Shown one piece after another: positions 61,185 to 64,000 of a DNA stretch of 64,000 nucleotides; position 1 is the stretch's first letter; every line of letters begins with the position of its first letter. The notes under the pieces are model-generated. The model saw only the letters and a list, made by a program, of their open reading frames with translations, ran no database searches and had not been told where the DNA came from. This DNA is from Salipiger abyssi (GTDB taxonomy: Bacteria > Pseudomonadota > Alphaproteobacteria > Rhodobacterales > Rhodobacteraceae), in contig NZ_JAEKIS010000004.1 in the NCBI RefSeq assembly GCF_017311415.1, forward strand, positions 186,001 through 250,000, given 5' to 3'. The translations under genes were made by a program, and so were the position numbers.

Positions 61185-62177
61185 ATGACATATACCCGTC
61201 TTTCCCTCGCCTCCCTGCTTGCCGCCGGCCTTCTTGCCGCGCCCGCCAGCGCCGATGTCAAATGGACCTTCGGCGGCATCAACCCGCCCGGCGCGCCGGT
61301 CACCCAGGCCTCCAAGCGTTTTGCCGAACTGGTGACCGAGCGCACCGAGGGCCGCGTGCAGATCGACTTCTACGAAGGCTCGCAGCTCGGCTCCGGCCCG
61401 GCGCAGATCGAGGCCATGTCGGTGGGCGCTCAGGAGGGCTATATCTCCTCCGGCTCCAACGCCTCGAACCTGGTCAAGGAATTCGGCGTGGTCGACATTC
61501 CCTTCGTCTTCGAGGATCAGGACCACTTCCTTGCCTTCATGGAAAGCGATCTTGCCGCCGGGCTCCAGCAGCGGCTGCGCGACGAGTTCAACGTCCGTAT
61601 CCTCGCCACCAACTGGTTCCGCCTGCCCCGCGTCTTCCTGACCAAGGAATCCTGCGTCGAGAGCCCCGAGGACATCGCCGGCAAGCGCGCCCGCTCGCCC
61701 AACCTGCCGATGTTCGTCGCCGGCTGGGAATCCATCGGCACCGTGCCGGTCACCATCTCCTATGGCGAGACCTATATGGCGCTGAGCCAGGGCGTCGCCG
61801 ACATGGCCGAAAGCGCCGGCGAGCAGGTCTTCTCCTCGAAATTCTACGAGGTGCTGCCCTATGTGACCGACGCGCAGATGATGTATCCGCAGAACTCGGT
61901 CTATGTCGCCGAAAGCGCCTTCCAGCAGCTTTCCGACGAGGACAAGGCCATCGTCACCCAGGCCGCAGAGGACGCGGGTGATTACTTTGTCTCGCTGGTC
62001 GAGGAGCAGACCGCGCCCAACCGCGCCACGATGGAGGTCGAGGGCGTGACCTTCTGCGAGATGTCCGCCGAGACCCGCGCGGCCTTCTCCGCCAAGGTCG
62101 CGGCTTCGGTTCCCACCTTCGAGGAAGAGGGGCTGCTGCCCGAAGGCTGGTGGGATCAGATCCAGGCGATGAAGTAA
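61185..62177 (+). CDS. dctP: TRAP transporter substrate-binding protein DctP
   Basis: This 330-residue protein has a signal peptide ending at APASADVK and the DctP fold. The ligand-contact segment reads DIAGKRARSPNLPMFVAGWE, with the conserved arginine in KRARSP that normally binds a carboxylate, and the SQGVADMAES stretch follows. The ligand is thus likely an organic or amino acid. It is the first transport gene after the FAD oxidoreductase. A perfect 10-bp hairpin follows it before dctQ. Confidence 0.92.
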   Translation: MTYTRLSLASLLAAGLLAAPASADVKWTFGGINPPGAPVTQASKRFAELVTERTEGRVQIDFYEGSQLGSGPAQIEAMSVGAQEGYISSGSNASNLVKEFGVVDIPFVFEDQDHFLAFMESDLAAGLQQRLRDEFNVRILATNWFRLPRVFLTKESCVESPEDIAGKRARSPNLPMFVAGWESIGTVPVTISYGETYMALSQGVADMAESAGEQVFSSKFYEVLPYVTDAQMMYPQNSVYVAESAFQQLSDEDKAIVTQAAEDAGDYFVSLVEEQTAPNRATMEVEGVTFCEMSAETRAAFSAKVAASVPTFEEEGLLPEGWWDQIQAMK

Positions 62178-62201
62178 TCCCGCCGCCGCGCGGACAGGCG
62201 C

Positions 62202-62224
62202 CGCGGGCCGGTTTCCGGCCCGCG
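62202..62224 (+). other. Hairpin between dctP and dctQ
   Basis: CGCGGGCCGG-TTT-CCGGCCCGCG is a perfect 10-bp stem with a 3-nt loop, 25 nt after the dctP stop and 23 nt before dctQ. There is no T-run. It probably allows more DctP than membrane protein to be made. Confidence 0.55.
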
Positions 62225-62247
62225 CAACCCCAACCCGGACCCTTGCC

Positions 62248-62745
62248 ATGACAACCCTGCTTTCCGGCCTGCACCGCCTGACGCTCTGGTTCTGCGCGGC
62301 GCTTGCGGTGGCGATCATCGGCGCGCTCAGCGTCCAGATCGTCTCGCGCTACGTGTTCAACGCGCCGGTTCACATGACCGACGACATCGCGGAAATCTCG
62401 CTGATCTGGATGACCTTTCTGGGCGCTGCCCTGGTCTATCGCGAGGGCGGCCATATCGGGCTCGACCTGCTCGACAATCTCACCCGCCCGGCGCTGCGGC
62501 GCTGGCTGCGCATCGTGCTGCACCTGCTGGTGGTGGCGGTGCTGGCCTATATCATCACCCAGGTGCGCCAGCTCTACCCGCTGATGTCGCGGCTGGAATT
62601 CGGCACCGTGCCCAAGGGGCCGCTGACCTCGAAATTCATGCTGATCCTGCTGCCCTTCGGCATCGGCGCGGGCATGACCATTCTCTTCGCGCTGGAGGCG
62701 GTCTGGACCGAGCTGCGCGGCGCACCGGCGGAGGCCGACACATGA
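62248..62745 (+). CDS. dctQ: TRAP transporter small permease DctQ
   Basis: This 165-residue protein has four membrane helices and typical DctQ segments: VQIVSRYVFNAPVHMTDDIA and ISLIWMTFLGAALVYREGGH. The ligand-independent membrane subunit pairs with DctM. Its stop overlaps the dctM start by 4 nt. The gene is separated from dctP by a 70-nt gap holding the hairpin. Confidence 0.92.
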   Translation: MTTLLSGLHRLTLWFCAALAVAIIGALSVQIVSRYVFNAPVHMTDDIAEISLIWMTFLGAALVYREGGHIGLDLLDNLTRPALRRWLRIVLHLLVVAVLAYIITQVRQLYPLMSRLEFGTVPKGPLTSKFMLILLPFGIGAGMTILFALEAVWTELRGAPAEADT

Positions 62746-64000
62746 CCACCGCGATCTTTCTCGCGCTCTTCTTCGGGCTGCTGATCCTCGGCCTGCCGGT
62801 CGCCTATACAATGCTGGTGACCTCGGCGGTCTATATCCTGCTGGCTGGGCTGCCGGAGATCCAGCTCACCCTGCGCGCCTCGGGCGGCATCGAGAGCTTT
62901 TCGCTGCTGGCGATCCCGATGTTCCTGCTGGCCGGCAACCTGATGAACGGCATGGGCGTGACCGAACGCATCTTTGCCTTTGCCGGGGTGCTGGTGCGCC
63001 ACATCACCGGCGGGCTGGGCCATGTCAACGTGGTGGCCTCGATCCTGTTTGCCGGCATGTCCGGCTCTGCCGTCGCCGATGCCGGCGGGCTCGGTTCGGT
63101 CGAGATCCGCGCCATGGAGCAGGCCGGCTATTCCAAGCGCTTCTCCGCCGCCGTCACCGCCGCATCGGCCACCATGGGGCCGATCATCCCGCCCTCGATC
63201 ACGCTGGTGGTCTATGGCTTCCTCGCCGAGGAATCCGTCGGGCGGCTGTTTCTCGGCGGCGCGCTGCCGGGGCTGCTGAGCGGCTTTGCCCTGATGGTGA
63301 TCATCTACCTGCTCGTCGTCACCGGGCGCGAGACCGCGCCGCGCCTGCCGCGCGCCAGCTTTGCCGAGGTGGTCACCGCCTTCTGGCGTGCCCTGCCCGC
63401 GCTGATGGCGCCGGTGATCCTGCTCGGCGGCATCCTCGCCGGCGTCTTCACCCCCACCGAAGCCTCGGTCGTGGTGGTGCTCTATATCCTGGTGATCGGC
63501 ACGATCTCCATGGGGTTCGACCGCCGGCAGATCGCCGAGGCGCTGCTCGGCACCGTGCGGACCTCGGCGGCGACGCTCTTCATCATCGCGGTCTCCGCGG
63601 TCTTCGGCTGGATCATCTCGATCCAGCGGCTGCCGCTGGAGATGGTCGGGCTGATGCAGGATCTCTTCGTCTCCAAGGCGGCGGCGATCGCGCTGATCAT
63701 CGTGATCCTGCTGATCGTCGGCATGTTCATGGAGGTGCTGGCGGCGCTGGTGCTCTTGGTACCGACGCTGCTGGCCATCGCGTCGAGCTTTGACATCGAC
63801 ACGGTGCATCTGGGGGTGACCGTGGTGGTGACCATGATGATCGGCACCATCACCCCGCCGGTGGGGCTCGTGCTCTACACCGTGATGACCGTGGCCGACA
63901 TCCGGATGGGCGAGCTGACCCGCTCGCTGGCCCCCTTCTACCTGGCGATGATCGCCGTGGCGCTTCTGGTGGCCTTCGTGCCGCAGATCACGCTGTTCCT
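62742..64000 (+). CDS. dctM: TRAP transporter large permease DctM (cut by window edge)
   Basis: The frame opens at the ATG at 62742 and continues off the right edge with about 419 residues seen, near the full family length. Motifs include LLAIPMFLLAGNLMNGMGVT, FAGMSGSAVADAGGLGSVEI, MGPIIPPSITLVVYGFLA and GTITPPVGLVLYTVM. It is the channel subunit of the second TRAP importer. Only the last few residues are expected to be missing. Confidence 0.93.
   Translation, partial: MTTAIFLALFFGLLILGLPVAYTMLVTSAVYILLAGLPEIQLTLRASGGIESFSLLAIPMFLLAGNLMNGMGVTERIFAFAGVLVRHITGGLGHVNVVASILFAGMSGSAVADAGGLGSVEIRAMEQAGYSKRFSAAVTAASATMGPIIPPSITLVVYGFLAEESVGRLFLGGALPGLLSGFALMVIIYLLVVTGRETAPRLPRASFAEVVTAFWRALPALMAPVILLGGILAGVFTPTEASVVVVLYILVIGTISMGFDRRQIAEALLGTVRTSAATLFIIAVSAVFGWIISIQRLPLEMVGLMQDLFVSKAAAIALIIVILLIVGMFMEVLAALVLLVPTLLAIASSFDIDTVHLGVTVVVTMMIGTITPPVGLVLYTVMTVADIRMGELTRSLAPFYLAMIAVALLVAFVPQITLF

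Overview
The window is 64 kb of high-GC DNA with dense, mostly gap-free operons. The gene content points to an alphaproteobacterium of the Rhodobacteraceae (Roseobacter/Salipiger/Paracoccus-like): several TRAP importers, several peptide-type ABC importers, N-methylhydantoinase/oxoprolinase (HyuA/HyuB) genes, a monomeric isocitrate dehydrogenase, a PQQ-alcohol-oxidation-type ABC exporter, and a small Cys-containing protein of a type I associate with this family. That assignment is inference from gene families; there is no rRNA or marker gene. No tRNA, rRNA, IS element, prophage or CRISPR array was seen.

Left part (1-22 kb), nearly all on the minus strand. A TRAP importer (dctP-dctQ-dctM) is followed by an amidase and a polysaccharide-deacetylase-family hydrolase cut by the window edge. 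Upstream lies a peptide-type ABC operon (binding protein, LLM flavin monooxygenase, two permeases, two ATPases) ending in an FCD-GntR regulator. Near-identical TGG(T/A)ATACCAA palindromes precede the ABC operon and the TRAP operon, suggesting one GntR regulon. Next is a block reading Ohr peroxidase, Asp/Glu-racemase-like protein, SDR, MarR regulator, tripartite tricarboxylate importer tctBAC, M28-like protein, M20 peptidase.

Middle (22-32 kb). Monomeric NADP-isocitrate dehydrogenase with a clear terminator, a ParDE toxin-antitoxin pair with an overlapping double-palindrome operator, an ABC exporter of the kind that accompanies PQQ-dependent alcohol dehydrogenases, an orphan SsuC-type permease, a perfect 25-bp inverted repeat, a two-component system and a hotdog thioesterase.

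Right part (31-64 kb). A second peptide-type ABC importer plus LLM monooxygenase is transcribed divergently from a second FCD-GntR gene. Then, all on the plus strand, comes a 20-kb hydantoinase/oxoprolinase region: a fused HyuA-HyuB gene, an XRE-cupin regulator, a GAF protein, HyuA, HyuB, an M24 aminopeptidase-like enzyme, a second HyuB, a complete third peptide-type ABC importer, HyuA and HyuB. A perfect 14-bp motif occurs twice before the fused gene and once, inverted, before the XRE-cupin gene, a probable autoregulated operator. The window ends with a DadA-type FAD oxidoreductase and a second TRAP importer running off the edge.

Taken together this looks like a scavenging island. Five complete importers feed amide-bond hydrolases, ATP-dependent cyclic-amide hydrolases, flavin monooxygenases and amino-acid oxidoreductases, consistent with use of cyclic amides, modified or cyclic peptides and related organic nitrogen. 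Substrates cannot be read from the sequence.
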